From assembly GCF_014489595.1 (NCBI RefSeq), contig NZ_CP060790.1, positions 434,001 through 498,000 of the forward strand: DNA of 64,000 nucleotides. Direction: 5' to 3'. Source of the DNA: Paenacidovorax monticola. GTDB taxonomy: Bacteria; Pseudomonadota; Gammaproteobacteria; Burkholderiales; Burkholderiaceae_C. The position numbers and the translations under genes were made by a program. The notes below the pieces were generated by a model. It saw only the letters and a program-made list of their open reading frames with translations. It was not told where the DNA came from and searched no databases. Of this stretch, positions 34,502 to 46,586 are shown one piece after another; the first letter of the stretch is position 1, and the number at the start of each line of letters is the position of its first letter.

Positions 34502-36949
34502 ATGCAATTCCCAGAATCCTGGTTGCGCGAGTTCTGCAACCCCGCCCTGTCCACCGCCGAGCTGGCCGAGACCCTCACCATGGCCGGCCTGGAGGTCGAG
34601 GAGCTGCAGCCCGTGGCCCCGCCGTTCACGAAGATCGTCGTGGGCGAGATCAAGGAGGCCCAGCAGCACCCCAACGCCGACCGCCTGCGCGTGTGCCAGG
34701 TGGACGTGGGGCAGGGCGCGCTGCTGAACATCGTGTGCGGTGCGCCGAACGCGCGCGTAGGCATCAAGGTGCCCTGTGCGCTCGTGGGCGCAGAACTGCC
34801 GCCCGGTGACGACGGCAAGCCCTTTCTCATCAAGGTAGGCCAGTTGCGCGGCGTGGAGAGCCAGGGCATGCTGTGCTCGGCGCGCGAACTCAAGCTCTCC
34901 GAGGACCATGGAGGCCTGCTGGAGCTGCCGCTCGATGCGCCGCTGGGCCAGGACATTCGCCAGTACCTTCAGCTCGACGACACGCTGTTCACGCTCAAGC
35001 TCACGCCCAACCTGGCGCATTGCCTGAGCGTCTACGGCATCGCGCGCGAGGTGGCGGCCCTCACGGGCGCGCCGCTCAAGGCGCCGAGCTTCCCGGCCGT
35101 GCCCGTGGGCCATGCCGACACGCTGCCCGTGAAGATCAGCGCGCCCGACCTGTGCGGCCGCTTCTCGGGCCGCATCGTGCGCAACGTCAACACCCAGGCC
35201 AAGACGCCGCAGTGGATGGTCGACCGCCTCGCGCGCTGCGGCCAGCGCAGCGTGGCGCCGCTGGTGGACATCTCCAACTATGTGATGTTTGAGCTGGGCC
35301 GTCCCTCGCACATCTTCGATCTCGACAAGATCCACGGCAGCCTGGACGTGCGCTGGGGCCGCGCCGGCGAGCAGCTCAAGCTGCTCAACGGCAACACCGT
35401 CACGGTGGACGAGAAGGTGGGGGTGATCGCCGACGACCGCGAAATCGAATCGCTGGCCGGCATCATGGGTGGCGATGCCACCGCCGTGTCGGACGACACG
35501 AAGAACATCTACATCGAAGCCGCGTTCTGGTGGCCCAAGTCGATCGCGGGCCGCTCGCGCCGCTACAACTTCTCGACCGATGCGGGCCACCGCTTCGAGC
35601 GCGGCGTGGACCCCCAACTCACCGTGGAGCATATCGAGCGCATCACGCAGCTCGTCATCGATATCTGCGGCACGCCCGAGACCGTATGCGGCCCCATGGA
35701 CGACCAGATCGCCAACGTGCCCCAGCCACAGCCCGTCACGCTGCGCGTGGCACGCGCGGCCAAGGTCATCGGCATGCCGCTCACGCAGCAGCAGTGCGTG
35801 GACGCGCTGCAGCGCCTGGGCCTGCCCGTGACCGAGGGCGACGGCGTGGTCACCGTGCTGCCGCCCTCGTACCGTTTCGACCTCGTGATCGAGGAAGACC
35901 TCATCGAGGAAGTAGCGCGCATGGTGGGCTACAACCAACTGCCCACCACGCCGCCGCTCGCGCCCATCACGGCCAAGCTGCCGCTCGAATCCACACGCAG
36001 CCCCTTCGCCGTGCGCCGCGAACTCGCGGGCCTGGGCTATCAGGAAACCATCAACTTCAGTTTCGTCGAGGAGCGCTGGGAGCATGAGCTGGCCGGCAAT
36101 CCCAACCCGATCAAGCTGCTGAACCCGATCGCGAGCCAGATGAGCGTGATGCGCTCGTCGCTGCTGGGTTCGCTGCTGCAGGTGCTCAAGTTCAACCTGG
36201 ACCGCAAGGCCGAGCGCGTGCGCGTGTTCGAGCTGGGCCGCGTGTTCCTGCGCGACGCCAGCGTGAAGAGCTCCGACACCACCGTGGAGGGCTTCCATCA
36301 GCCCATGCGCGTGGCCGGCATGGCCTACGGCGCGGCAGACCAGCTGCAGTGGGGGCGCAAGGAGCAGGGCGTGGACTTCTTCGACGTGAAGGGGGACGTC
36401 GAGGCGCTGCTCGCGCCCGTGCAGGCCACCTTCGAGCCGGGCAATCACCCCGCCATGCACCCGGGCCGCTGCGCGCGCGTGCTGGTCGCGGGCCGCGAGA
36501 TCGGCCATGTGGGCGAGCTGCACCCGCGCTGGCGCCAGGCCTGGGATCTGCCGCAGGCTCCGGTGATGTTCGAGCTCGAACTCGACGCCGTGCTGCAGCG
36601 CCCGGTGCCCCAGTTCCGCCCCGTGGCCAAGCACCAGGCCGTGGAGCGCGACCTGGCCGTGGTCGTGGCCGAGAAGGTGACCCATGCCGAGCTCATGTCC
36701 GCGATCGAATCCGCCGTGCCAGCCGCCACGCTGCGGGGCGCCGTGCTCTTCGACGTGTACCGGCCGAAGGCCCTGCGCGCCGGCGAGACTGCACCTGCCG
36801 GTGGACTGGCCGCGGGCGAGAAGAGCCTGGCCGTGCGCCTTACGCTGGGCAGCGACACGGCCACGCTGACCGAGGCCGAGATCGAGTCCGCCGTGCAGGC
36901 GGTGGTGGCGCAGCTCACGGCCCGCACGGGCGCAAGGCTGCGCGTGTGA
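34502..36949 (+). CDS. pheT: Phenylalanyl-tRNA synthetase beta subunit
   Basis: 815 residues. N-terminal OB-fold EMAP-like domain ([21 protein letters not shown]), B3/B4 editing domain ([19 protein letters not shown]), B5 domain, catalytic-like core and C-terminal anticodon-binding domain. It binds and edits with PheS. It ends in an ATGA overlap with the first possible start of ihfA, so the two are translationally linked. Confidence 0.97.
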   Translation: MQFPESWLREFCNPALSTAELAETLTMAGLEVEELQPVAPPFTKIVVGEIKEAQQHPNADRLRVCQVDVGQGALLNIVCGAPNARVGIKVPCALVGAELPPGDDGKPFLIKVGQLRGVESQGMLCSARELKLSEDHGGLLELPLDAPLGQDIRQYLQLDDTLFTLKLTPNLAHCLSVYGIAREVAALTGAPLKAPSFPAVPVGHADTLPVKISAPDLCGRFSGRIVRNVNTQAKTPQWMVDRLARCGQRSVAPLVDISNYVMFELGRPSHIFDLDKIHGSLDVRWGRAGEQLKLLNGNTVTVDEKVGVIADDREIESLAGIMGGDATAVSDDTKNIYIEAAFWWPKSIAGRSRRYNFSTDAGHRFERGVDPQLTVEHIERITQLVIDICGTPETVCGPMDDQIANVPQPQPVTLRVARAAKVIGMPLTQQQCVDALQRLGLPVTEGDGVVTVLPPSYRFDLVIEEDLIEEVARMVGYNQLPTTPPLAPITAKLPLESTRSPFAVRRELAGLGYQETINFSFVEERWEHELAGNPNPIKLLNPIASQMSVMRSSLLGSLLQVLKFNLDRKAERVRVFELGRVFLRDASVKSSDTTVEGFHQPMRVAGMAYGAADQLQWGRKEQGVDFFDVKGDVEALLAPVQATFEPGNHPAMHPGRCARVLVAGREIGHVGELHPRWRQAWDLPQAPVMFELELDAVLQRPVPQFRPVAKHQAVERDLAVVVAEKVTHAELMSAIESAVPAATLRGAVLFDVYRPKALRAGETAPAGGLAAGEKSLAVRLTLGSDTATLTEAEIESAVQAVVAQLTARTGARLRV

Positions 36950-37299
36950 TGCTCACCAATCCAAGGAGTCCCGACGTGATCGAATTTGCGGTGGAGAGCC
37001 TGGAGACGCCTGCGCTGACCAAGGCGCAGCTGGCCGATTTGCTGTTCGACCAGATCGGCCTGAACAAGCGCGAGTCCAAGGACATGATCGATGCCTTCTT
37101 CGATCTGATCTCGCAGAGCCTCGTGGACGGCAAGGATGTGAAGCTCTCGGGCTTCGGCAACTTCCAGATCCGCATCAAGGCCCCGCGGCCCGGGCGCAAC
37201 CCGCGCACGGGCGAGGCCATTCCGATCCAGGCACGCCGCGTGGTCACGTTCCACGCGAGCAGCAAGCTCAAAGAGCAGATCCAGAACGCGGCAGTGTGA
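36949..37299 (+). CDS. ihfA: Integration host factor alpha subunit
   Basis: HU/IHF fold: [63 protein letters not shown] bends DNA at specific sites for transcription, recombination and replication. Two starts are possible: ATG 36949, overlapping the pheT stop, or GTG 36976 with AAGGAG 8 bases upstream. The GTG start gives 107 residues and fits the family better; the longer form gives 116. Confidence 0.95.
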   Translation: MLTNPRSPDVIEFAVESLETPALTKAQLADLLFDQIGLNKRESKDMIDAFFDLISQSLVDGKDVKLSGFGNFQIRIKAPRPGRNPRTGEAIPIQARRVVTFHASSKLKEQIQNAAV

Positions 37300-37408
37300 A
37301 CTAATGTGAATTTTTTGCAGCATGACCGGCCACTTTGTGCCCAGGTGGCTGGCGCTGTCGGCATGACTGCAGTACGCTAGTCAGCTTTCCCGTTCGCGAT
37401 TGCGCTCC

Positions 37409-37837
37409 ATGGGCACTATGCTTCCTTCCATTCCCGCCAAGCGTTACTTCACCATCGGTGAAGTGGCGGAGCTGTGTGGCGTGAAGCCGCATGTCCTGCG
37501 CTATTGGGAGCAGGAGTTCACGCAGCTGCGGCCCATGAAACGGCGCGGCAACCGCCGCTACTACCAGCACCATGAGGTGCTGATGATCCGCCGCATCCGT
37601 GATCTGCTCTACGACCAGGGCTTCACGATCAGCGGCGCGCGCAACCGACTGCAGGAGCTCGCGCAGGCCGCGCGCGAAGGGCAGCACGCCGATGCTGCGG
37701 CCGGCGCCGATGTGCCCGCTGCACCCTTGGTGGCGCTGGACTCCATGGCCTTCGAGGTGGACGGCGAAGGCCGTGTCATCGATGCGCAGGCTGTCCGCCA
37801 AGAATTATTTGAGATTCGGGCCCTTCTTTCCTTTTAG
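37409..37837 (+). CDS. MerR-family transcriptional regulator
   Basis: 142 residues. N-terminal MerR helix-turn-helix (YFTIGEVAELCGVKPHVLRY, then WEQEFTQLRPMKRRGNRRYY) and a linker helix, with no Cys metal site at the C-terminus. A MerR gene after ihfA is a constant of this gene order in beta- and gammaproteobacteria; its role is not well known. ATG 37418 is an alternative start. Confidence 0.9.
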   Translation: MGTMLPSIPAKRYFTIGEVAELCGVKPHVLRYWEQEFTQLRPMKRRGNRRYYQHHEVLMIRRIRDLLYDQGFTISGARNRLQELAQAAREGQHADAAAGADVPAAPLVALDSMAFEVDGEGRVIDAQAVRQELFEIRALLSF

Positions 37838-37869
37838 ACCCAAAAATGTGTATATAATCTAAGTCTTGT

Positions 37870-37946
37870 CGGCGTGTAGCGCAGCCTGGTAGCGCACTTG
37901 CATGGGGTGCAAGGGGTCGCGAGTTCGAATCCCGCCACGCCGACCA
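37870..37946 (+). tRNA. tRNA-Pro (GGG anticodon)
   Basis: 77 nt, full cloverleaf: acceptor CGGCGTG / CACGCCG, D arm with AGCCTGGTAGC, anticodon arm CTTGC-ATGGGGT-GCAAG (anticodon GGG, reads CCC), T arm GCGAG-TTCGAAT-CCCGC (first pair G-C mismatches aside), encoded CCA at 37944-37946. Followed by a strong terminator. Confidence 0.97.
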
Positions 37947-37960
37947 TTTATACGAAATCA

Positions 37961-37995
37961 ACGGGTTACAGCAGAAATGCTGTAACCCGTTTTTC
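37961..37995 (+). terminator. Terminator of tRNA-Pro
   Basis: Perfect 13-bp stem ACGGGTTACAGCA / TGCTGTAACCCGT with a GAAA tetraloop and a T-run (TTTTTC). Confidence 0.95.
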
Positions 37996-38041
37996 TTTGG
38001 CGCGCACCCTGCGCGCGCATGTGGTGTGCATGGCCTTGGCG

Positions 38042-39930
38042 CTATGCGCCCGCGGCGGCTCTGCGGGCGGGAAGCTCCAGCGTGAAGCGTGCCCCTTTGT
38101 CCGCGCCATCGCTGAATGCCGACAGCGATCCCCCCATCTCCTGGGCCGCGATGACCGCGCTGTGCAGGCCAAAGCCGTGTCCGTCCGGCTTGGTGGTGAA
38201 GCCGTGGGAAAAGATGCGCGCCATGTGCTGCGCCGTGATGCCCACGCCGTTGTCGGTCACGCTGATGCGCAGGAGGTTGCCTTCCGCCAGCCCCACCGAC
38301 AGCCTCACGGTGTGGGGGCGGTCGGTCACGCCCCCGTAGGCCTGCTTGGCATTGCTGATCAGGTTGACCAGGATCTGCATGATGCGGCTGCGGTCCAGCA
38401 GCAACTCGGGTGTGGCGGCGTAATCCTTCTCGACCACGATGCGGTGGCGCGAGAGCGAGTCGGCGCTGATGCGCAGCGCGTCTTCCACGAGTTCCTCGGG
38501 GTGTATAGCCACCGTTACGCTGCCCGCGCCCGCGTAGGCCTGCTGCATCGCGATGACGTCCTTGATGTGCTCCACGCTGCGCATGAGACCGCCCAGTTCC
38601 TCCAGGAGGTCGTTGCGCTCCGTGTCCAGGGCCTGGGCCAGCTGCTGCAGGTAGCCGGGCAGCATCTTGCCCCGTGGGTCTTCACTCATGAAGGTGCCGA
38701 GCCGGTCTTCGTGTTCCTTGAGCAATTGGGCCGTGCGGGCCACGCCGGCCAGCTTGGAGGCCCGGGCCTTGTCGATCGTGATCTGGGTCGACACATTGAG
38801 GCTGTTGAGCACATTGCCCACGTTGTGCAGGATGTTGGTGGCGATTTCCGCCATCCCGGCCTGCCGGGCCGAGGCCGCCACGACGACCTGGGCCTGCTCC
38901 AGTTCGCGGGTCCGCTTGCGCACCCGGTGTTCCAGCCCCTCGTTCATGGCCTGCAGCGCGCGGTTGACCCGGTTGACCTCGGCATGGCCGCGCACCACAT
39001 GCACGACGGCATAGATGAAGAGCGCGATCAGCACGCCGGAGAAGCCGAGCATGTAGAGGCGGTATTGCTGTACATGCTCCGCGGTGCGGCGCTGCTCTTC
39101 ATTCAGCGTGGTCGTGATTTCGTCGATGTACTTGTCGGTGGGGGTCGCGGCAATTTGTTCGAGCAGATCGTGCACAGTGATCTGCTCCTTGAGCATCGTG
39201 TGCACCAGGTCCACGAAGCTGGTCAGCCGTGCGCGCTGGGCGGTCGACAGAAGCTGGGTCTCCTCGCTGGCCAGCAGGAAGGTGAACTCGGCGCTCAGCG
39301 CCAGCGCCTGCGCGGACGATGCGCCTTGGCTGTAGGCGGTCGTGCGGGCGAAGAGCCGGTTGGTTTCCGCCAGCGTGCTGGCGGGGGCGGCGGCCGGGGC
39401 GGCGGTGCGGTCGGACAGCGCCATCTGCAGTTCCTGCATCGCGATCGGTACACGCTCCATGGCATCGCGCAGCCGCGTGTGGTGTTCCGCGAATTGCCCG
39501 ATCAGCGCGGACTTGCTCTGCACCGCGGCCTGCAGGGCGGTGCTGGCGGCTCCCAGCAGGCGTCGGTTGTCCCCATCCATGAGTTCCAACTGGGCCTGCA
39601 GCGTCTGGAGGTGGTCCTGGACCTTGCGTTGGGCAGCGCCGAAGGCGTCGTAGCCTTGCACGATGCCGATCTGGGTCTTAAGGACCTCCAGCTCCCACTC
39701 ATCGTCCAGTTGCTTGATCTGGGCCAGGACCGCCGTGTTCTCGAAATAGTGGGACTTGCCATTGCTGCGCGTCTGGGCCAGCAGGGCCCCGAAGATGACC
39801 AATAGCACCAGCGCCAGCACCGCGATGCGCCAGTGCGGCGAACGCCAGCGTGCCGGAGATTGTTCCGGCGCAGGAGGCTCGGCAGTGTGCGGGGGCGGAA
39901 ATTCGGAGTCCTGGGGCAGGGCTGCGGTGT

Positions 39931-39934
<4 letters not shown>
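38042..39934 (-). CDS. Membrane sensor histidine kinase
   Basis: 630 residues. One membrane helix near residue 45 (IAVLALVLLVIFGALLAQT), a helical periplasmic sensor (about 65-300), a second helix (YMLGFSGVLIALFIYAVVHV), a coiled coil, then a kinase core with H370 in ATNILHNVGNVLNSLNVS and ATPase motifs NLISNAKQA (N box) and DNGVGI. It is the last gene of a four-gene signalling operon and overlaps the preceding kinase (ATGA). The H-box is of the HNVGN type, not the standard HEIRTP. Confidence 0.9.
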
Positions 39935-41340
<1,406 letters not shown>

Positions 41341-41364
41341 GGTGTGGTTCCTTTGCGGCGGTGA

Positions 41365-41904
41365 CTACATGCCCCTAGGGGGCAGCACTTCGCCGTGGGG
41401 GCCAAGCTCGACCTGGGTGATGCCTGGCTCCATCGCCTCCAGGCGCCTGCGCTCCGCCTCGGCGGCGCTGATCTCTCCGAACTGCACACGGGCGATGTCC
41501 GCCAGTTCGCGCTCCCGCTGTGCCTCTTCCGCCTTGCCGAGCGCCTGCCGGAACTGGTCGGCCAGCTCGCTGTCCACCCAGGGCTTGATGAGGTAGCGGA
41601 ACACTTCCACCTCGTTGAGCGCGTGCACGATGGTGCCGGAATCCGACGAGGCACTGAGGATCATGCGGACGGCATGGGGCTGGATGGCGCGCACAAGGCC
41701 CAGGAACTCGCTGCCCGTCATGAGCGGCATGCGGAAATCGGAGACCACCACGTCGAAAGCGGTCTCGCGCAGCCGGCCCAGTGCGATCTCGGGGTCCACC
41801 GTGGTCTCGACGGTGACGCGCGAGGGAAGGGCCGAGCGCAGGGTGCGCTGGAGCGCGCTCAGCACGCTGGCCTCGTCGTCAAGAAGCAGAATGCGCTGTG
41901 GCAT
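41365..41904 (-). CDS. Single-domain response regulator with C-terminal helix
   Basis: 179 residues: receiver (ILLLDDEASVLSAL, DVVVSDFRMPLMTG, LSASSD, YLIKPWVDSEL), the RpfG-like subtype with KPW, then a charged helical tail without a known output domain. It probably passes phosphate or acts by protein contact within the operon. Confidence 0.9.
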   Translation of the reverse strand: MPQRILLLDDEASVLSALQRTLRSALPSRVTVETTVDPEIALGRLRETAFDVVVSDFRMPLMTGSEFLGLVRAIQPHAVRMILSASSDSGTIVHALNEVEVFRYLIKPWVDSELADQFRQALGKAEEAQRERELADIARVQFGEISAAEAERRRLEAMEPGITQVELGPHGEVLPPRGM

Positions 41905-41911
41905 GGGGTCC

Positions 41912-43219
41912 TCACGAAGCTCGGATGGGGAGTTGGAGCGGGGCTTCTTCGCGCGCTTCGCGCAACTGGATGCGGCGGATCAGCTCGGCCGTCAGGACAT
42001 GCCCGGCTGCCAGGAGCACCACCCCCTCGCTGGACTGGAAGTCCCGCGCGAGGACCATGCCAGGCCGCAGGTCCGCCGGCGCGGTGGGGATGGGTGGAGC
42101 CTCGGGCATGGGGGCCGCCTTCAGCAGCAGCTGCAGGAAGGCGTCTACGACTTCGGGGTCGAACTGCTTGCCCCGGCCATGCGCGATCATCGTGCGTGCA
42201 TCCGCAGGGCTCAGGGGGCTGCTGCTCAGGTGCCCGATCTGGAGGTCGTCATAGGTGTCCGCGACGGCGAGAATCCGCGCGCCGATCGGAATGGCTTCTC
42301 CGCTGAGCCCGTCGGGGTAGCCGCTGCCATCGAAGTGTTCGTGGTGGGAGCGCACCAGGGTTGCCACGGCATGGGCGTCGTCGATGGCCAGGAGCAGTTG
42401 TTCCCCCTGGCTGGTGTGCTGGCGGTACTTGCCGAGTTCCTCGGGGCTGAGGCGCGGTACGGGCCTGGCCAGCATGCCGTCGGGCAGGGTGATGTGTCCG
42501 ATGTCGTGGATCAAGGCGGCAACGAAGGCGTCCTGCTGGTCGGATTCGCTCAGTCCCATGACCTTCGCCGTGCGGCGGGTCAGGTCTGCCACGCGGCGTG
42601 AATGGCCCGCCAGCGGTCCGCCGCGCCATTCGAGCAGATTGGAGAACATGCGGATGCAGGCCACGTAGCTCTTCTTGAGCTTCTGGTGGGCTTCTGAAAG
42701 CTCGGCCGTGCGTTCGAGCACCTTGTGTTCCAGGGTTGCATTCAGCTGGGCCAACTCCTGGTTCTGTGCACGCGTCAGCGCTTCGAGCCGTTCCTTTTCG
42801 CGCTGCAGGGTCTGGTAGTCGGAGATCTGCTGCACCACGGTCAGCAGTTCCTGGTCGTCCCATGGCTTGGTGAGGTAGCGGTAGACATGGGCCGCATTGA
42901 TCGCCGCGATGGTGGACTGCAGATCGGCGTAGCCGGTCAGCAGCACCCGGGCGACAGCCGGCCAGCGGTCGCGTACCCGGGCGAGCAACTGCGCACCATC
43001 CATACCGGGCATGCGCATGTCCGAGATGACCAGGTCGGCGGATTCGGCCTCCAGCAACGCCAGCGCCTCCTCGCCGCTGCCCGCCACGCGCACGGCATGG
43101 CCTGCGCCTCGCAGCAGTCTCCGCAGTGCCGCGGCGATATGCGGTTCATCGTCCACGCACAGAATGCGCGCGGACGGCGGGGGGAAAACACCTGCGGGCA
43201 CTGCCTCGGCAACGGCCAT
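41912..43219 (-). CDS. HD-GYP response regulator (cyclic di-GMP phosphodiesterase)
   Basis: 435 residues from ATG 43219 (AAGGAAG upstream). Receiver (ILCVDDEPHIAAAL, DLVISDMRMPGMDG, KPWDD), coiled coil (about 130-180), then an HD-GYP domain with AALIHDIGHITLPD, HHEHFDGSGYPDGL and ARILAVADTYDDL: the metal ligands and GYP motif are intact, so it should hydrolyse c-di-GMP. A C-terminal extension of about 60 residues follows (RPGMVLARDFQSSEGVVLL). It is the first gene of the four-gene operon. Confidence 0.93.
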   Translation of the reverse strand: MAVAEAVPAGVFPPPSARILCVDDEPHIAAALRRLLRGAGHAVRVAGSGEEALALLEAESADLVISDMRMPGMDGAQLLARVRDRWPAVARVLLTGYADLQSTIAAINAAHVYRYLTKPWDDQELLTVVQQISDYQTLQREKERLEALTRAQNQELAQLNATLEHKVLERTAELSEAHQKLKKSYVACIRMFSNLLEWRGGPLAGHSRRVADLTRRTAKVMGLSESDQQDAFVAALIHDIGHITLPDGMLARPVPRLSPEELGKYRQHTSQGEQLLLAIDDAHAVATLVRSHHEHFDGSGYPDGLSGEAIPIGARILAVADTYDDLQIGHLSSSPLSPADARTMIAHGRGKQFDPEVVDAFLQLLLKAAPMPEAPPIPTAPADLRPGMVLARDFQSSEGVVLLAAGHVLTAELIRRIQLREAREEAPLQLPIRAS

Positions 43220-43582
43220 CCGTATCTTCCTTCTGTGTTGAATGGAATTCACAGGCGCCAAGACCCGGCATGGAAAGAACTGCCTGTGGGCGCTTGCTCA
43301 ATCCAGGTATTTTTGCGCCAATATTATTTTCTTTCGCTGTGGTCTGGCCTTCGCACAGTTTCCATTCGCGGATTTTGATTCATGATAAGGAGATGCGGGC
43401 ACGGGCGTCAATAAGCCATGACCGCGTGCAAATCAGCCTTCAGCCAGTGGCTGGGCCGAAGGCTCACACCCGCTCACAAGCCTGGCCTGCAAAGGGATTG
43501 CAAAATCCGCACAGCCATTTATGTTGGTGGAGATGGGCCCGCGCAGATGGCTGCATATGGACTGGGAGACCGGAGAAGGATT
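43220..43582. other. Intergenic region with the promoter of the signalling operon
   Basis: No gene. An AT-rich stretch (43310-43390) probably holds the promoter for the HD-GYP operon on the minus strand. GCCTTCAGCC...GGCCGAAGGC (about 43436-43462) can form a hairpin, possibly a weak terminator for a transcript from the right. Confidence 0.4.
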
Positions 43583-43978
43583 TCAGCCGGCGAGGTTGAT
43601 CTGCCAGGAAACGCCGAACCGATCGTTCAGCCATGCAAATCGCTGGCTGAAGCCATAGTTATTCAACGGCATGAGGATTTTCCCTTCGACGGCAAGCGTG
43701 CTGAATACACGTTCCAGCAAGTCAGCCGTTTCGCATTCCACAAAGATGGAGTTGGCTGGCGTAAAGGGAAACGCCTGCTTGACCGGGCTGTCGCAGCACA
43801 TGAATTCGCGGCCACACAGCGTGAATATCCCGGCCTTGATGCTGCCTGCAGGGCCCAGTTCGTTGGGGGCATAGCGGTCGGCGCGCACGATGCGGGAGTC
43901 CGGGAACAGGGAGACATAAAGATCCATCGCAGCTTGTGCCGTGCCTGCGAACATGAGGAATGGGGTGGCTGATGTCAT
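43583..43978 (-). CDS. VOC-family (PhnB-like) protein
   Basis: 131 residues with the glyoxalase/bleomycin-resistance fold of the PhnB/3-demethylubiquinone-methyltransferase-like group (TPFLMFAGTAQAAMDLYVSL, FPDSRI, NSIFVECETADLLERVF, WLNDRFGVSWQIN). The last motif is highly typical. The activity of these proteins is unknown in most cases. It stands alone. Confidence 0.88.
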   Translation of the reverse strand: MTSATPFLMFAGTAQAAMDLYVSLFPDSRIVRADRYAPNELGPAGSIKAGIFTLCGREFMCCDSPVKQAFPFTPANSIFVECETADLLERVFSTLAVEGKILMPLNNYGFSQRFAWLNDRFGVSWQINLAG

Positions 43979-44256
43979 GGGATGCTTTGATGCCGCAGGG
44001 CCGCCAGAAGGTGTGGGATCAGTCCAGCCAGGCCACCGATTTCAGCGGTGCACCAACATGAATGCCCTGGAGTTGGTTGCCATGAATGGAACATGCAGGA
44101 GCCCATGCCATGGCTTCATTGTGTTTCCCATGCATGGGCCCTGCCGGCATCCCCGCATGCCTTGTCCTCCACGCGCGGATGGGTGGGGCAGGGCCTGGGC
44201 GTGGTGCGGCAAGGCTGCAACCATTGTTTCACCGGATGTGCCGATTTCACGTGCCT
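43979..44256. other. Intergenic region, nothing recognised
   Basis: About 280 bases between the VOC gene (start side) and the LysR gene (end side). Promoter of the VOC gene expected near 44000; CATGGGCCCTGCCGG region shows only short repeats. No gene seen. Confidence 0.4.
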
Positions 44257-45141
44257 TCACGGCAATGCAATGGCCTGCGCCAGATGGCCATAGACGGCCG
44301 ACACCCGCCGCAGGTGGCGCGATTCCGTGTGTGTGAGCAGCCACAGGTCGGTCTGGCAGGCCTCGATAGGTTCGCCGAGCGCCAGCAGGTCGCTGCGCGC
44401 CTGTGCCAGGAACAGAGGCAGCAGGCCGATGCCCAGGCCCCGGGCCACGAGTTCGGCCACAGTGAGGATGCTGTTGACGCGGCAGACGGGGACCACGCGG
44501 GGCAGGTGGCGCTTGCGCCAGACCACCGTGGGATGGTCCGGCAGCGCGTCGTCGGGGGCGATCCAGGGAGCCTGGTCGAGCGCGAGCTTCGCATGCCTGC
44601 GGCCCGCTGCGCTGCGTGCCGTGTAGAGCGCCACCCGGATGGGGCCCAGGTGCCGGCCCACCAGATGGGGGGGCGGGCGGCGCGTGGCGCGCACGGCGAT
44701 GTCGGCGTCGCGGCGCGTGAGGTTGGCCACCTCGTTGCCGGCGTGCAACTCCAGTTCGATCAGCGGATGCTCGGCCCGCAGCGTGGCCAGGGCCGGGGCC
44801 ACGAGTCCATGGAGGATGGTGTCGGTCGTGGTGATGCGCACGCGGCCCGCCACCTGTTCGGGCAGCGTCTGCGCCGCCGCGCGCGCCGATTCCAGCGCCA
44901 GTTCCAGCTGTTCCGCATGTTCGGCGATGGACTGGGCCAGCTCACCGGGCTGGTACCCGGCGCGCGAGCGCTGGAACAGCGGCTGCCCCAGGCCGCGTTC
45001 GATGCGCTGCACCGAGCGGAAGACGGTGGACGCGTCCTGCCCCAGCCGCTCACCGGCGCCCGCCAGGGTGTGGGCGCGCACGAGCGCCAGCACGGTCAGA
45101 AGATCGGATGCTTCCAGCTGGTATTGCGTTCTTGCAAGCAT
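44257..45141 (-). CDS. LysR-family regulator, divergent from the GST genes
   Basis: 294 residues: LysR winged helix (LLTVLALVRAHTLAGAGERL, DASTVFRSVQRIERGLG) and a substrate-binding domain (GRVRITTTDTILHGLVAPAL). It is divergent from the two-GST operon with 88 bases between starts, the usual arrangement for LysR control of a neighbour. The inducer is unknown. Confidence 0.92.
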   Translation of the reverse strand: MLARTQYQLEASDLLTVLALVRAHTLAGAGERLGQDASTVFRSVQRIERGLGQPLFQRSRAGYQPGELAQSIAEHAEQLELALESARAAAQTLPEQVAGRVRITTTDTILHGLVAPALATLRAEHPLIELELHAGNEVANLTRRDADIAVRATRRPPPHLVGRHLGPIRVALYTARSAAGRRHAKLALDQAPWIAPDDALPDHPTVVWRKRHLPRVVPVCRVNSILTVAELVARGLGIGLLPLFLAQARSDLLALGEPIEACQTDLWLLTHTESRHLRRVSAVYGHLAQAIALP

Positions 45142-45229
45142 GAAATGCCTTTCTGCTTATTTCCATGGCGATGGTGCAATCCTACAGTGTGTCCTTCTTT
45201 CATCACCTGAACCTGGAAAGGACCACCCC

Positions 45230-45847
45230 ATGGCCATGAAGCTCTACTACGCCAGCGGCGCCTGCTCGCTGGCGGTCCATATCGCCCTGCGTGAAGTCGG
45301 CGCCGATTTCGAAGCGGTGGCGGTCGATCTGGCGCGGCACACCTTGCCCGACGGGTCGAGCTACCTCGACCTGGCGCCGCGCGGCTATGTGCCGCTGCTG
45401 GCGCTGGAGGACGGCAGCCACCGCAGCGAAGTGGCTGCGCTGCTGCAGCATGTGGCCGGCCTCGATGCCACGCAGACGCTGATCGGCGCACCCGGCTCCG
45501 CGCGGCGCGCCGCCGTGCTCGAGTGGGTCGCATTCGTCGCCACGGAGTTGCACAAGGTCTTCAGCCCGTGGCTGTGGCACAAGGAAACCGCCGAGTCCAC
45601 GCGCCAGGCCGTGAAGGACAAGCTGGCCGCGCGCTTCGCTGAACTCGACGCGCTGCTCGCGCGGCGCCAGTTCCTGGCCGATGGCGGCTACAGCGTGGCC
45701 GATGCCTATGCGTTCACGATCCTGAACTGGACCCGGTTCCTGGGCCTGCCGCTCACGGCCTACCCGCACCTGCAGGCCTATCTGGCGCGTGTCGCGCAGC
45801 GGCCCGCGGTGCAGGCCGCGCTGAGCGCCGAGGGGCTTGCCGTATGA
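45230..45847 (+). CDS. Glutathione S-transferase
   Basis: 205 residues: thioredoxin-like N domain starting MAMKLYYASGACSLAVHIAL, as in beta-class GSTs with the catalytic Cys (SGACS), and helical C domain (DGGYSVADAYAFTILNW). Beta-class GSTs detoxify electrophiles using glutathione. GGAAAGG precedes the start. Overlaps the next GST by 4 bases. Confidence 0.93.
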   Translation: MAMKLYYASGACSLAVHIALREVGADFEAVAVDLARHTLPDGSSYLDLAPRGYVPLLALEDGSHRSEVAALLQHVAGLDATQTLIGAPGSARRAAVLEWVAFVATELHKVFSPWLWHKETAESTRQAVKDKLAARFAELDALLARRQFLADGGYSVADAYAFTILNWTRFLGLPLTAYPHLQAYLARVAQRPAVQAALSAEGLAV

Positions 45848-46584
45848 GCGCCGCATCGCCCACCGAAGCCCCCGCCCTGGCCCAGCAGCCCCTGGTGCTG
45901 GTATCGCATGCGCTGTGCCCCTATGTGCAGCGCGTGGCCATCGCGCTGCATGAGAAGGGCCTGGCCTTCGAACGGCGCGACGTGGACCTGGCCCACAAGC
46001 CGGCGTGGTTCCTGGCGCTGTCGCCGCTGGGGCGCACGCCGGTGTTGCTGGCGCAGGGCCAGGCCTTGTTCGAATCGGCCGTGATCTGCGACTATCTCGA
46101 CGAGGCGCATGGGCCGCGCCTGCATCCCGACACGGCCCTGCAGAAGGCACGCGAGCGGGGCTGGGTGGAGTTCGCGTCGGCGGTGCTGCAATCCATCGCC
46201 GTGCTCTACAACGCGGCGGACGAGGCGGCACTCGAAGCCGCGCGGCAGGCGCTGCGTGCGCGCTTCGAGCATGTGGAGGCCGCGCTGGGGCAGGGGCCTT
46301 ACTTCGCCGGAAGCCGGTTCGGCATGGTGGATGCGGCCTTTGCGCCGGTATTTCGCTACTTCGACGTGTTCGATCCGGCTGGCGAGGCGGCCTTGCTGCA
46401 AAGCCTGCCGAGCATCGCGGCCTGGCGGCTGGCCCTGGCGCAGCGCGCCTCGGTGCGCGCGGCGGCGGCTGGCGACTACGCCGAACGCCTGGAAGAATTC
46501 CTGGTGCGGCGCCCCTCCGCCTTGGGGCGCCGCATGGCCGCGAAGCGTGGCGACACCGTGATCGCGCGGGCCGAGGTAGTGTGA
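45844..46584 (+). CDS. Glutathione S-transferase, second gene of the pair
   Basis: 246 residues. N domain VLVSHALCPYVQRVAIALHE has the CPYVQR motif of omega-like GSTs, and LGRTPVLL and ESAVICDYLDE are the glutathione-binding parts. The C domain is longer than in the neighbour. ATGA overlap with the preceding gene shows translational coupling. The two GST classes side by side suggest a detoxification or maleylpyruvate-type step, but no substrate is indicated. Confidence 0.92.
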   Translation: MSAASPTEAPALAQQPLVLVSHALCPYVQRVAIALHEKGLAFERRDVDLAHKPAWFLALSPLGRTPVLLAQGQALFESAVICDYLDEAHGPRLHPDTALQKARERGWVEFASAVLQSIAVLYNAADEAALEAARQALRARFEHVEAALGQGPYFAGSRFGMVDAAFAPVFRYFDVFDPAGEAALLQSLPSIAAWRLALAQRASVRAAAAGDYAERLEEFLVRRPSALGRRMAAKRGDTVIARAEVV

Positions 46585-46586
46585 AC